A stretch of DNA of 64,000 nt from Bathynomus jamesi (GCA_023014485.1 JAJOZX010000193.1:1541001-1605000), one strand, 5' to 3'. Counted from the first letter of the stretch, positions 51,763 through 62,722 are shown. The notes: a model not told the origin generated them from the sequence alone. Numbers and translations are program-made.

Positions 51763-51769
<7 letters not shown>

Positions 51770-52016
51770 TGAAATTCACATTTAATAATTAAATATTTTA
51801 AAATTTTTGAAGTTTTTATCACTTCTGAAATATTATATGGAAGAATTGAGAAGCGGAACTTGAAGGGCCCTCAATTATTAAGAGCTTTGGGAGGGCTACT
51901 AATTTATTGACAAAGTTAGAAAGAGATAAAAAGAAAAAGAAAAAAAAAATCTTGAAAAAAAATGGTGCTGCTAATTAAAAGAAATTTTAATTTGGAAAAA
52001 TATATTGCAATTAATA

Positions 52017-52020
52017 TATT

Positions 52021-52073
<53 letters not shown>
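52017..52073. repeat. (TA)n microsatellite
   Basis: TA repeats adjacent to the second hammerhead element. Confidence 0.95.
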
Positions 52074-52074
<1 letters not shown>

Positions 52075-52249
52075 GATGCAAACCCAAAGGAAAAGAAAAA
52101 TTATTCAAAGGCCTTTCGTGTATTCAGAAGTACACCTCTCATTCCCTGACGAGGTGTACTTCTGAATACACCAAAGACTTTGGAATCATTTTTCTTTTTC
52201 CTTGTGGGTTTGCATCATTCATTCATTTCACGTGTTTAATTGTGAAATT

Positions 52250-52256
<7 letters not shown>
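52074..52256 (+). mobile_element. Hairpin repeat with two defective, opposed hammerhead motifs
   Basis: ATGATGCAAACCCA at left and TGGGTTTGCATCAT at right pair as outer stem. Inside are two opposed copies of the ribozyme: minus strand 52094-52140 and plus strand 52141-52186. The flank CATTTCACGTGTTTAATTG at 52222 matches the outer part of the 31141 element. Confidence 0.7.
52141..52186 (+). ncRNA. Hammerhead motif, core mutated
   Basis: AUUCC and CUGACGA, stem II GUGUA/UACAC and the closing GGAAU are intact and spaced as at 31223-31268. The second box is CAAA instead of GAAA, so the conserved G12 is lost and cleavage should fail. The opposed copy on the other strand keeps GAAA but has lost CUGANGA. 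Confidence 0.65.
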
Positions 52257-52287
<31 letters not shown>

Positions 52288-52316
52288 ATATATATATATA
52301 TATATATAATATATAT
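52253..52316. repeat. (TA)n microsatellite
   Basis: TA repeats between the hammerhead element and the palindromic mariner. Confidence 0.95.
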
Positions 52317-52317
52317 A

Positions 52318-53207
52318 CACAGGATGTACATAACAGGATCTATTTTTGTGAAGCACTTGAAATTATATGGAATTCAATCATAAATGATAAAGTGGTAACA
52401 TTTATTAAATAATTAAGAGTAGGATTCGACGTGACGCCCATCAGTATCCCTGCACAGCTCAAATCGTTCCGCAGCATTTCTAAACATTCTGGAGCATTTG
52501 CGGGTTATGTTATCTGCAGCAGTTCGTATACGTGTACGTAAGTTTCAAGACTCGTAATCTTCGTCTGATAGACGTGCGACTCGATAAAGCCCCATGCAAA
52601 GAAATCTAAAGGGGTTAATCTGATCATCTCGCTGGCCAAGGTCTGTTGCTTCCGCGTCCGATCCAGCGATTTGGAAAACGTCCATTTAGATAATCCTGAA
52701 CAATTTTGGCATAGTGACAAGGAGCACCATCATGTTGATAGACGACGGGGATAGGATTGTTAGTACCGTCGTCTATCAACATGATGGTGCTCCTTGTCAC
52801 TATGCCAAAATTGTTCAGTATTATCTAAATGGACGTTTTCCAAATCGCTGGATCGGACGCGGAAGCAACAAAAGACCTTGGCCAGCGAGATCACCAGATT
52901 TAACCCCTTTAGATTTCTTTGCACGGGGGTTTATCAAATCGCACGTCTATCAGACGAAGATTACGAGTCTTGAAAACTTACGTACACGTATACGAACTGC
53001 TGCAGATAACATAACCCCGCAAATGCTCCAGAATGTGTTTAGAAATGCTGCGGAACGATTTGAGCTGTGCAGGGATACTGATGGGCGTCACGTCGAATCC
53101 TACTCTTAATTATTTAATAAATGTTACCACTTTATCATTTTATGATTGAATTCCATATAATTTCCAAGTGCTTCACAAAAATAGATCCTGACTTTATGTA
53201 CACCCTG
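52318..53207. mobile_element. Palindromic DD41D derivative, copy 2
   Basis: Same structure as 36086-36983, with the central loop inverted (GGATAGGATTGTTAGTA at 52749-52765). The left arm has single-base losses. The right arm at 52766-53109 keeps an open C-terminal frame (QHDGAPCHYAK to RHVESYS). The right arm matches the first copy almost perfectly. Confidence 0.9.
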
Positions 53208-53230
53208 TGTATATATATATATATATATAT

Positions 53231-53410
53231 GGTGTCCTATAAGTTCGGTCTCATAAGAAAATTTATTTTAAATTAAATTTACAAAAGTAATACATTAAAA
53301 CTAAAAAAAATGTTCAGATTGATGTCTTGTTTTGGGACCTTTTTTTTTGTCGCAGGTAGAATAACACGCAATGGCTAATATGGAAGCGAGTTACATTCGT
53401 GAGGAAAAGG
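53231..53410 (+). mobile_element. Truncated mariner left end, copy 2
   Basis: GGTGTCCTATAAGTTCGG, then AATGGCTAATATGGAAGCG and TTACATTCGTGAGGAAAAG, the same as 34400-34552. No right end found. Confidence 0.6.
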
Positions 53411-53689
53411 CCTGAGCCCTCAACCTAGCCTGCCAAAGCCACCGTACCGAAGATTTATCATGTAATTTATTTTTCTGCGTCTTTCGCATAGGAATTACCT
53501 ATATATCAAACATATTGTTTCCGAGCAGACCTGGAAGGAGGATTGAGGGGAAGTCAGAGGTTTTACCTCGAAGATTCCTACGGTGAGGGGAAATCATGCT
53601 GACCGACATTGCAGTCAGCGGACTTAACCTACTCACACCTCACCCTGCCTGCGGCCCGCTCGAAGTTTCATTCTTTAACTCGTGAAACT
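53411..53689 (-). other. Possible 3' flank or UTR of the LINE at 53690
   Basis: GC-richer than its surroundings, no frame. It could be the LINE's 3' UTR, but no second copy is available to test it. Confidence 0.3.
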
Positions 53690-54252
53690 ACCCGCCCTTT
53701 AATGCAGATTGATGCTACTAAAATACCAATTCAACCTGTTCTTAAACATATTAACTGAAGTGTTTGCCACGACCCCCGCCGGTAAACTATTCTACCTCTC
53801 GACTATCTTTTAGGTAAAGAAGCCCCTCGCAACGTTTGTCTCGAATCTTTTACCCATAAATTTAAAACCATTGATTCTCGTAATGTTCGTATCATCCAAG
53901 TTAAAGAAATTCTCATAATTTCCGTTGTCAAAACTACTTAAAATTTTGAATTTTTTTAATTAATTCGCATCTTAAAAGCCGATTTTCAAGCGTATACAAA
54001 TTCAGTTCTTTAAGTCTGCCTTCGTTTGGTTTACCACGTAAGGTCGGAATAAACTTTGTTTCGCGGCGCTGAACCCTTTCTATCATATCTGTATCTTTCC
54101 TCAGAGAGAGCGACCAAAACTGTGCAGCATATTCTAGATGAGGCTTAACAAGCGACTTATATAATGGCAAAACAATATTCTTACATATTCAGAATTATGA
54201 GAAATAAAACCCAATACTCTATTAGCTTTACTGCTCGCGACTGAACACTATT

Positions 54253-54452
54253 TGGAGATAGGGTGGCCATTTGAAAAGGAGGACACTGCGTATGTGGCCG
54301 TACGTTAACATAATATATATATTATATATATGTTAACGTACGGCCACATACGCATTGTCCTCCTTCTTGGAAATTTGGAAATGGCCACCCTAAGGACAGA
54401 GTGCTCAAAAGGCGGACTGTCCCCCTAAAGCCGGACGTCTGGCCACCCTATT
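54253..54452. mobile_element. Small palindromic MITE inside the LINE
   Basis: Ends AGGGTGGCCATTTG and GTCTGGCCACCCT, with TATTTGGA on both sides as a probable 8 bp TSD. It also holds an inner palindrome, TGGCCGTACGTTAACAT with its inverse around (TA)n at 54291-54346. Confidence 0.7.
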
Positions 54453-54797
54453 TGGAAAACTTTAGATCCTCAGTAACAATGACACCTAAATCCTTTTCTT
54501 CAGAGGCTTCATTTGACACACTATTTCCCAAAGTGTAGTTAAATTTACTATTGTGATAAGTTGATAACCTATATCATGTATGACTTTACATTTATCTACA
54601 TACGTTAAATTTCATGTGCCACTTATTAGATCACTCTATTAAATTACTAAGATCTTATTTAAAGATTGAATTAACACGAGCCAATTTAAATCCCGAGGAA
54701 CAACCCTCTGCGATAAAAATTTATTAAATATTTGAACAAAAGAATCAAGTATTTCATTCTTTAACTCTTTTAGGTGCTTTGGGTAAAAATGATCTGG

Positions 54798-55002
54798 AGA
54801 TCACCTGAGAAGATCAGGGCCCCCATGTATTCTTGTTTTTTGCTTTACAGTACCAAATATAATAATAAATTAAATTGAATGCCCGGTTAGGTCAACTGTA
54901 CGCCCTTGACGATTGGTTAGGTTAAGTCGTGATATTTTCGTTACTTTTAACGAAGATATCATTTGGTAATTGAGGCTGGGGGCCCTGATCTTCAGGTGAT
55001 CC
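54798..55002. mobile_element. MITE, GGATCACCTGAAGATCAGG family, copy 3
   Basis: Interior nearly identical to 47050-47252. The flanks TGATCTGG (54790-54797) and TGACCTGG (55003-55010) match at 7 of 8. It is inserted in the CR1-like LINE relic. Confidence 0.85.
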
Positions 55003-56496
55003 TGACCTGGACCTGGCGATTTGTTAATTTTTAACTTATCTACTGTATATATATGTAGTGAGAAATCTCTTCAGTGAAAACAGTTATATCAGTAAGCAAT
55101 GAAAAAGTCCCACTTACGTTACTGAGCATGTTAGTAGCCTCCGGAATAAAGGAGGTATCCTCAACTGTAAAAACTGATGTAAAAAATATTTAAAATTATC
55201 GCTACCTCCCCATAATTATTAGTTAAGTTACCACCTGAGCCAACTAATGGCCCAATATTGTCCCTCAAAGGGTTTCTATTACTAATATAATCGTAAAATT
55301 TCTTCGGGTTTCCTTAATATCACGAACTACTTAAATTTCAAACACATTTAAAACATTAATTAAACGCTTAACATTTCTATGTAAATCTATAAAGTCTGAA
55401 AGTGCTGAAAGGCTACATTTCTATCTGCGATTGCTTTTCCTATATGTTTCTCTTCCACCATTTACACGTGTAATTCACCTCGTTCAACTGTCTTAAGCAC
55501 ACAGCGCTCGTTTAAATTCATGAATATATTCTTGAAATTATCGCACATACTAAGAACACTATCTACCGTTAACAGTTTATCCCAATTTATTTTAGTAAAG
55601 CTGATGAAACTCTAAAAGTCATCGAAATTTGCTCTCCTACAATCAGGCACCATGAAGCCATTTAATTCTCTAAAAGTTTTCACATTAACCGAAAAGCGTA
55701 TCACACCATGATCGCTATTGCATAAACTTTCTCCGACATCTACATTCTGAACTAAATTATCAGTTGGCGTTAAAACCAAGTCCAAAATGTTCTCACCGCG
55801 GGTAGGTTCTAATACTTTTTGAAAAAGAAACTTATCTCGTAGAAAATCTATTAAACGTACGCCCGCAGCATCGCTGTTCAAAATAATGAAATTAATATTT
55901 GGGTAGTTAAAGTCCCCGACAATAATTAATTCCTTACGCGTAACCCCCCCCCCCCCCGTGCTTCTAAAAATGTTATACAATTCACAGTCGAATTCTCCTC
56001 CTCGTGAAGGAGGCTTATATACAACTCCAAAATTAAATACTCAGTTATTAGCGCTAATTTTTTTAATAATTATATCTAACTGGTCACCAGCATTAACCGT
56101 CTTTTGAAATGGACGAAGACTTTCTTCACAATATAAGAGTATACCACTCCCATTTTAACACTTCTAACCTTGTTAAAAAGTTTATAACCTTTTATATGAT
56201 ATTCTCAAATAAAATCTTTATCTGCACTTTTAATCCAAGATTCAATTATTGCTATAATGTCGTAGTTTTCAACGTGAACTACTTTTAAACTACTCTTTGT
56301 TCCTCTATACGCGTTGAGTTTCTCTAAGGTCAACGAGTTACATTTCCTGAACGAGAAAGAACTATTTCAGTTTGCCTACGTTTCAAATAAATCTTATTCA
56401 GTTTGCCTGCGTTTCAAATAAATCTTACTTTTCGTTCAATCAATCTCCCGAGTCGCGAATTACCTATTTCATTCAAATGAACGCCATCTTATATAT

Positions 56497-56707
56497 TGGC
56501 TTTCAGCCAGTCACGTACAATCGCGATGTCTCTATTTACTATTTCGTTAAGGGATGAGAGATCGCTGTCTGAGGATAATCAGGGAGGTGTCATCCGCATA
56601 TTGGAAGCTTTTCCCGTTATTAGAGTTGTGAAAGTCATTTATGTAGATCGGAAATAGTAGGGGGGGGGGGCCAAAATGCTTCCTTCACACAACTCAAAAC
56701 AGGGCTG

Positions 56708-56708
<1 letters not shown>
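56497..56708 (-). pseudogene. LINE RT fragment (YADD), copy 2
   Basis: The minus strand LIYINDFHNSNNGKSFQ, then YADD and NEIVNRDIAIVRDWLKAN match 49515-49760 at about 90% by eye. A ten-base C-run occurs near 56660 (G on the plus strand). It abuts the (CT)n tract. Confidence 0.75.

Positions 56709-56796
<88 letters not shown>
56709..56796. repeat. (CT)n microsatellite
   Basis: About 43 CT repeats, uninterrupted, directly before LINE copy 1. Confidence 0.97.
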
Positions 56797-56798
<2 letters not shown>

Positions 56799-58932
56799 TA
56801 GGTTCCGTGTGTGCGTCCCTCGTGTGAAGCGTAGTAACTCGAGAGGCAGTAAGCTCGATCTCCGGCGGGCGGACTTTGTTAGCCTCCGGGATAGCGTAGG
56901 TGAGGTGGGGTTAGAGGTCGGCGGCGATGTTGAGGGAGTGTGGAGTGCATTCCGGGACGAGTTTATGGTGATGCAGTCTGCTGCCATACGCTCAAAACTG
57001 GTCACCACCTGCTTCAACGCAGCCTAAGTGGTTCAGTCGTGACATCGCTTCGGCTATCAGAAATAGGAAAGTAGCGTATAGGAGGGCGAAGGCCAATCGT
57101 TCCCATGAGAACACTGAAGCGTATGTCCGCCTGTGTAGCGAAGTGAAGGCAAAGGTTAGGCTAGCGAAACGTAACGAAGAACTACGGGTGGCAAGCCTCT
57201 GCAAGGGGAACCCTAAGGAGTTCTTCAGTTATGTTAATAGTAGAAAGCCCATTAGGGCGGGAGTGTTCACCAGGGAGGACACCCGCGTCATCCCCGAGCC
57301 AGGCGTCAGGCACGAAGGTGCTGGCCTGGATAGTGTTCGATGTACCGCGACAGTCGTTGCCGATAGAATAGACAAACTGACCGCGTTTAAGGCTCCTGGG
57401 CCAGACCAGTTTCTCCTCAGAGTGTTGCAGGAGGTGCGCGACCAGGTGGCTCCCCACCTGGCTACGGTCTTCAACAAATCGTTGGAGACGGGCCAGGTGC
57501 CTGGTGACTGGAGGGAAGCCAACGTGACCCCTATCTTTAAGAAAGGGGATCACGAAAGTCCAGGGAACTATCGTCCCATTAGCCTCACTTCAGTTCTAGG
57601 TAAATTATTAGAGGGGATAATAGCGGATAGGATCGTTGACCATTTGGATTCCTACAAGCTGCTTGGGGAGTCTCAACATGGGTTTAGACGGCATAGGTCG
57701 TCTCACCAACTTGCTCGAGTTTTTCCACGTCATGTTGGGTGAGTATGATAAGAGTAGGGCGATTGATATACTTTATCTCGACTTTCAGAAAGCCTTTGAT
57801 AAGGTACCTCACCGCCCGTTAATGGCGAAAGTCCGCGCGCTGGGTATCGGTGGAGAAGAAGGTAGGTGGATTGAAAACTGGCTGAAGAATAGGGGGCAGA
57901 GGGTTGTAATTAAAGCGGTTAGTTCGGGTTGATCCTCGGTCACTAGTGGGGTTCCTCAGGGTTCCGTTTTGGGGCCACTGTTGTTTATCATTTACATAAA
58001 TGATATCGAAGCTAGCATCGTCAGTCGGATCGCCAAATTCGCTGATGACACAAAGCTTGGGGACAATGTTGGGACGCCCGAAGCGATCGAGCAACTGCGT
58101 GCGGACCTACGTAGGATAGGAGAGTGGTCCGAAAATGGCAAATGCCGCTTAACTTGGGTAAATGCAAAGTGATGCACATTGGCTATGCCAATCCCCAGTC
58201 GGACTACTCGATGTTGGGAGTAATATCGAGGTGACTGATTTGGAAAAGGACTTGGGTGTGCTAATTAGCAGCGACCTTAAGTTTACCAAACAGTGCGTAG
58301 AGGTTGAAAAGAAAACCCAGAAGCTGTTGCGTTATATCAGGAGGCAATTTCGATTTCGGAACAAGGAGATTGTGCTCTCTCTGTACAATTCCCTGGTTCG
58401 GCCGCACCTGGAATGTGCTGTGCAGTTCTGGTCGCCCACCCTCAAGAAAGATATTGAGAGGCTGGAGCGAGTGCAGGCGAGGGCCACAAAGTTAATCCCT
58501 TCCGTTAGGCATATGGGCTACAATCAACGCTTACGCGCCCTGAACTTGTTTTCGCTGGAAACTCGGAGGCTGCGCGGTCAACTCATCGAGGTTTTCAAGT
58601 TCTTACACGGGTTCAACGATGTCGATTTTAGGAGCATGTTTAGTTTAAATGATAACCCAACTCGCAACAATGGTTGGAAGTTGGATTTGAAACGGTTTAG
58701 GACTATAGTGTGTGGGAATTACTTTACGTATAAGATCTGTGACACGTGGAACAGTTTACCTTCAGAAGTTGTGAACAGTTCCTCTGTGGATCATTTCAAG
58801 AAAAGGTTAGACCAAATCTTGCACACTATTTGAGTGTGTAGAAAATTTTCCGTGGCACTCGTTTTTATTGGTACCTCCTTGGTATGGGCCGCAAGGCCTT
58901 TTGATGTACTTCTTTTCCTTGTAACTACTTGT

Positions 58933-58936
<4 letters not shown>
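56797..58936 (+). mobile_element. CR1-like LINE, copy 1 (5'-truncated), with (CT)n tail
   Basis: Starts inside the endonuclease-RT linker (CGTCCCTCGTGTGAAGCGTA, equal to 59845 in copy 2). It encodes an RT with shifts, then ends with AGGCCTTTTGATGTACTTC and (CT)n. The last 100 bp match the end of copy 2, so the (CT)n tract is the element's own 3' tail. Confidence 0.88.
57143..58833 (+). pseudogene. LINE copy 1 reverse transcriptase, frameshifted
   Basis: In order: FKAPGPDQFLLRVLQEV, NVTPIFKKGDHESPGNYRPI, SQHGFRRHRSS, a frameshift, then [39 protein letters not shown] and [12 protein letters not shown] (catalytic ADD). After another shift come LYNSLVRPHLECAVQFWSP, QARATKLIPSVRHMGY and NSLPSEVVNSSSVDHF, ending at a stop at 58833. 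About 48 codons near 57258 are deleted relative to copy 2. One TGA lies in SG*SSVTSG. All RT motifs are present, but it is inactive. Confidence 0.88.
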
Positions 58937-58979
<43 letters not shown>

Positions 58980-58983
58980 CTCC
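58937..58983. repeat. (CT)n tail of LINE copy 1
   Basis: About 20 CT repeats joining copy 1's 3' end to copy 2's 5' end. Confidence 0.95.
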
Positions 58984-59075
58984 TGTGGAGGGGCTCAGGC
59001 TCCTGCGGAAGTTGCCCCCTCGTTGGTGAGGGGATCTTCAACTCCCGACAGCCCTGCCTGTTCGGGAAATGGGTC

Positions 59076-59830
59076 GTGCTAGGAGGTGGTCAGAATAGAG
59101 AAGACTCCCTCCGTGCAGTGCTTTTTAATGCTAGGTCGATTAGGAATAAGTTTTGTGAGCCACGGGCGCTCTTAGCATCAGAATACCAGGATATCAGGGT
59201 TGGCAAAAACCCAGCAAAAAACCAAAAACCCAGTTGGGCTTTGCTGGGTTTGTGGGTTTTTGCTGGGTTTTTGCCAACCCTGCAGGATATCGCTGCTACC
59301 ACCGAGTCCTGGATTCATACTGATCGTAGGGACTACGTTGTTGAGTTCAGATTCCCAGGTATAGAATGTTTCACAAGGATCGAACCCGTGGGGAGGGGGG
59401 AGGGGTACTAATATACGTCAGGGACACGTTGAGTCCGGTTGACTGCCAGTTCCGATCGGAACGGGAGCTGCTTGGCGTCGATCTAAACGTGGGAGGGACG
59501 GACTATAGGTTAATCTTGGTGTACAGACCTTCGCATCTCCTCCTCGAGGAGGATACAGCGCTGTACACCGAACTCCTTAGCCTGCTAGGGAACAGGGTGT
59601 GTGTAGTTTTAGGAGACTTCAACTGTCGCGCCATAAACTGGGAAGACAGGACTGCTGATGCCGAAGGGAGGAGGCTAGTTGACTTTGCTGATGAGAACTT
59701 CCTGACTCAGTGGGTCAATGGGCCTACACGAGGCGAAAGCGTTCTGGACTTAGTATTCACGACTGAAGACAACCTCGTCACTGGCCTCACCGTTGACGAA
59801 TCGTTGAGGGGAGGGGTGATCACGGTCTGA
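59076..59830 (+). pseudogene. LINE copy 2 endonuclease domain, interrupted
   Basis: AVLFNARSIRNKFCEPRAL, then the 88 bp insertion, then TESWIHTDRRDY, GGVLIYVRDTLSPVDC, LILVYRPSH, VVLGDFNCRAINWEDR and SVLDLVFTTEDN. These are the N-R-S, E-S-W, Y-R-P and G-D-F-N blocks of APE-type LINE endonucleases. The end of the domain (S-D-H) is lost at a shift near 59810. Confidence 0.85.
59195..59282. mobile_element. 88 bp palindromic hAT MITE with exact 8 bp TSD
   Basis: CAGGGTTGGCAAAAACCCAG and the inverted CTGGGTTTTTGCCAACCCTG. CAGGATAT flanks both sides (59187-59194 and 59283-59290). Removing the insert and one flank rejoins the endonuclease frame. Confidence 0.92.
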
Positions 59831-59854
59831 TTAGGTTGTGTCTGCGTCCCTCGG

Positions 59855-61947
59855 GTGAAGCGTAGTAACTCGAGAGGCAGTACGCTCGATCTACCGCGGG
59901 CGGACTTTGTTGGCCTCCGGAATAGCGTAGGTGAGATGGGGTTAGAGGTCGGCGGCGATGTTGAAGGAGTGTGGAGTGCATTCCGGGACGAGTTTATGGT
60001 GCTGCAGTCTGCTGCCATACCCTCAAAACTGGTCACCCCTGCTTCAACGCAGCCTAAGTGGTTCGGTCGTGACATCGCTTCGGCTATCCGAAATAGGAAA
60101 ACTGCGTATAGGAAGGCGAAGGCTAATTGTTCCCATAAGAACACTGAGGTGTATGTCCGCCTGTGCAGGGAAGTGAAGGCGAAGGTTAGGCGAGCCAAAC
60201 GTAACGAAGAACTACGGGTGGCAAGCCTCTGCAAGGGGAACCCTAAGTTCTTCAGTTATGTTAATAGTAGAAAGCCCATTAGAAGCATGATAGGCCCGTT
60301 AAAGGACCCCAGCGGCGTGCTGGGGACCTCCGACACGGACATCGCTGTGCTTAATGAGTACTTTTGCGGAAGTGTTCACCAGGGAGGACACCCGCGTCAT
60401 CCCCGAGCCAGGCGTCAGGCACGACGGTGCTGCCCTGGATATTGTTCGGTGTACCACGACAGGCGTTGTCGATAGAATAGACAAACTGAGCGCGTTTAAG
60501 GCTCCTGGGCCAGACCAGTTCCTCCCCAGAGTTTTGCGGGAAGTGCGCGACCAGGTAGCTCCCCACCTGGCTACAGTCTTCAACAAATCGTTGGAGACGG
60601 GCCAGGTGCCTGGTGACTGGAGGGAAGCCAACGTGACCCCTATCTTTAAGAAAGGAGATCACGAAAGTCCAGGGAACTATCGTCCCATTAGTCTCACTTC
60701 GGTTGTAGGTAAATTATTTACTAGAGGGGATAATAGCGGATAGGATCGTTGACTATTTGGATTCCTACAAGCTGCTTGGGGATTCCCAACATGGGTTTAG
60801 AAGGCATAGGTCGTGTCTCACCAACTTGCTAGAGTTTTTCCACGTCATGTGGAGTGGGTATGATAAGAGTAGGGCGATTGATATACTTTATCTCGACTTT
60901 GAGAAAGTCTTTGATAAGGTACCTCACCGCCAGCTAATGGCCAAAGTCCGCGCGCTGGGTATTGGTCGGGAAGTAAGTAGCTGGATTGGAAACTGGCTGA
61001 ACAATAGGCGGCAGAGGGTTGTAATTAAAGGGGCTAGCTCGGGTTGGGCCTTGGTCACTAGCGGGTTTCCTCAAGGTTCCGTTTTGGGGCCACTGTTGTT
61101 TATCATTTACATAAATGATATCGAAGCTGGCATCGTCAGTAGGATCGCCAAATTTGCTGATGACACCAAGCTTGGGGCCAATGTTGGGACGCCCGAAGCG
61201 ATCAAGCAACTGCGTGCGGACCTACGTAGGATAGGAGGTGGTCCGAAAAATGGCAAATGCCGTTTAACTTGAGTAAATGCAACGTCATGCACATTGGCTA
61301 CGCCAATCCCAAGTCGGACTATTCCATGTTGGGGAGTAATATCGAGGCCACTGATTTGGAAAAGGACTTGGGTGTGCTAATTAGCAGCGACCTTAAGTTT
61401 ACCAAACAGTGTGTAGAGGTGGAAAAGAAAGCTCAGAAGCTGTTGGTTATATCAGGAGGCAATTTCAGTTTCGGAACAAGGAGATTGTGCTCTCTCTGTA
61501 CAATTCCCTGGTTCGGCCGCACTTGGAGTATGCTGTGCAGTTCTGGTCGCCCACCCTCAGAAAAGATATTGACAGGCTGGAGCGAGTGCAGGCGAAGGCC
61601 ACAAAATTAATCCCTTCCATTAGGCATATGGGCTACAATCGACGCTTACGCGCCCTGGATTTGTTTTCGCTGGAACTCGGAGGCTGCGCGACTGACTCAT
61701 CGAGGTTTTCAAGCTCTTACACGGGTTCGACGATGTCGATTTTAGAAGCATGTTTAGTTTAAATGATAGATCAACTCGCAACAATGGTTGGAAGTCGGAT
61801 TTGAAACGGTTTAGCACTAGTGTGTGTGGGAATTACTTTACCGATAAAATCTGCGACACCTGGAACAGGCTACCTTCAGAAGTTGTGAACAGTTCCTCTG
61901 TGGATCAGTTCAAGAAAAGGTTAGACCGAATTTTGAACACTATTTGA
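59855..61947 (+). pseudogene. LINE copy 2 linker and reverse transcriptase, frameshifted
   Basis: KGNPKFFSYVNSRKPIRSM, then after a shift FKAPGPDQFLPRVLREVRD, KKGDHESPGNYRPISLTS and SQHGFRRHRSCLTNLLEFF. Next are [38 protein letters not shown] and [15 protein letters not shown]. After further shifts come LYNSLVRPHLEYAVQFWSP and SVDQFKKRLDRILNTI-stop. The catalytic ADD is intact. Shifts lie near 60370, 60715, 61245, 61450 and 61675. Confidence 0.87.
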
Positions 61948-62021
61948 GGGTGTAGGAATTTTTCCCTGGCACCCGTTGCCATTGGTACCTCCTTGGTATG
62001 GGCCGCAAGGCCTTTTGAGGT

Positions 62022-62023
<2 letters not shown>

Positions 62024-62115
<92 letters not shown>
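62024..62115. repeat. (CT)n tail of LINE copy 2
   Basis: About 46 CT repeats immediately after AGGCCTTTTGAGGTACTT. Confidence 0.97.
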
Positions 62116-62119
<4 letters not shown>

Positions 62120-62335
62120 ATCAATGTATACGGTAAAAATCGTTTTCTCTAAACTTTCTTACAGACACCCCTTCCTCATTTTAACATAAGCGGAAGTGAT
62201 TAAAATTTTGAAAATCTAAAATATACAACCTGTTCGACCTACTGGGTAAAAAGATGTCACGCATGAAAATGTACACAATGTTCGACCAAATTGGGTAGTT
62301 ATGGCTAATATATATAATATATAAACAGGGTGGCG

Positions 62336-62670
62336 CAAAAGTCGCGCATCATAGGAATTTTCAGTGTTGATTATATTATTATTTTTCTTTTAAGTAGGGG
62401 GTGGCTGCGAAATTAACAATAGACGAGAGGGTGAGCTTGGTTTTAATGAAATACCAGGTACTACAAATCGATGAATCGGTAGAGAATATAAATTTTGTAC
62501 CGATTCATCGATTTGTTGTACCTGGTATTCCATACATTAAAACCAAGCTCACCCTCTCGTCTATTGTTAATTTCGCAGCCATCCCGTACCTAAAAGAAAA
62601 AAAATAATATACTGTATTATATAGTCAACACTGAAAATCCTTATGATGCGCGACTTTTGCGCCACCATTT
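62336..62670. mobile_element. Palindromic Tc1/mariner derivative made of a transposase N-terminus
   Basis: The ends CAGGGTGGCGCAAAAGTCGC and the inverse; arms of about 155 bp, loop GAGAATATAAATTTT. Each arm carries AAKLTIDERVSLVLMKY, a transposase start (the plus arm lacks its ATG; the minus arm keeps the ATG of MAAKL). Confidence 0.85.
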
Positions 62671-62722
62671 TATATATATATACACACACACAGACATATA
62701 TATATATATATATATATATATA
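62671..62722. repeat. (TA)n/(AC)n microsatellite
   Basis: TA and short ACACAC tracts between two mariner elements. Confidence 0.9.

Larger units (their letters stand above)
53690..56360 (-). pseudogene. CR1-like LINE relic with endonuclease and partial RT
   Basis: From 56360 leftward: the apurinic-type endonuclease at 55980-55612 (ELIIVGDFNYPNINF, ILDLVLTPTDN, NSDHGVIRF) and a linker (FYDYISNRNPLRDNIGPLVG). The start of the RT follows (HLKELKNEILDSF near 54750). The central RT, including FADD, is deleted. It resumes near 54650 and ends with LYKSLVKPHLEYAAQFW and RVQRRETKFIPTLRGKPNEG at 54170-53934. MITEs sit inside at 54253-54452 and 54798-55002. Confidence 0.82.
58984..62023 (+). mobile_element. 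CR1-like LINE, copy 2, near full-length
   Basis: A 3.04 kb unit with endonuclease and reverse transcriptase, same strand as copy 1, beginning right after copy 1's (CT)n tail and ending in its own (CT)n tract. An 88 bp hAT MITE lies in the endonuclease. About five frameshifts are visible. Confidence 0.88.

Noticed and set aside
57182..57553. Long minus frames across the LINE copies (also 59707-60234, 60299-60662)
   Set aside because: They are antisense to clearly recognisable RT and endonuclease motifs and have none of their own.
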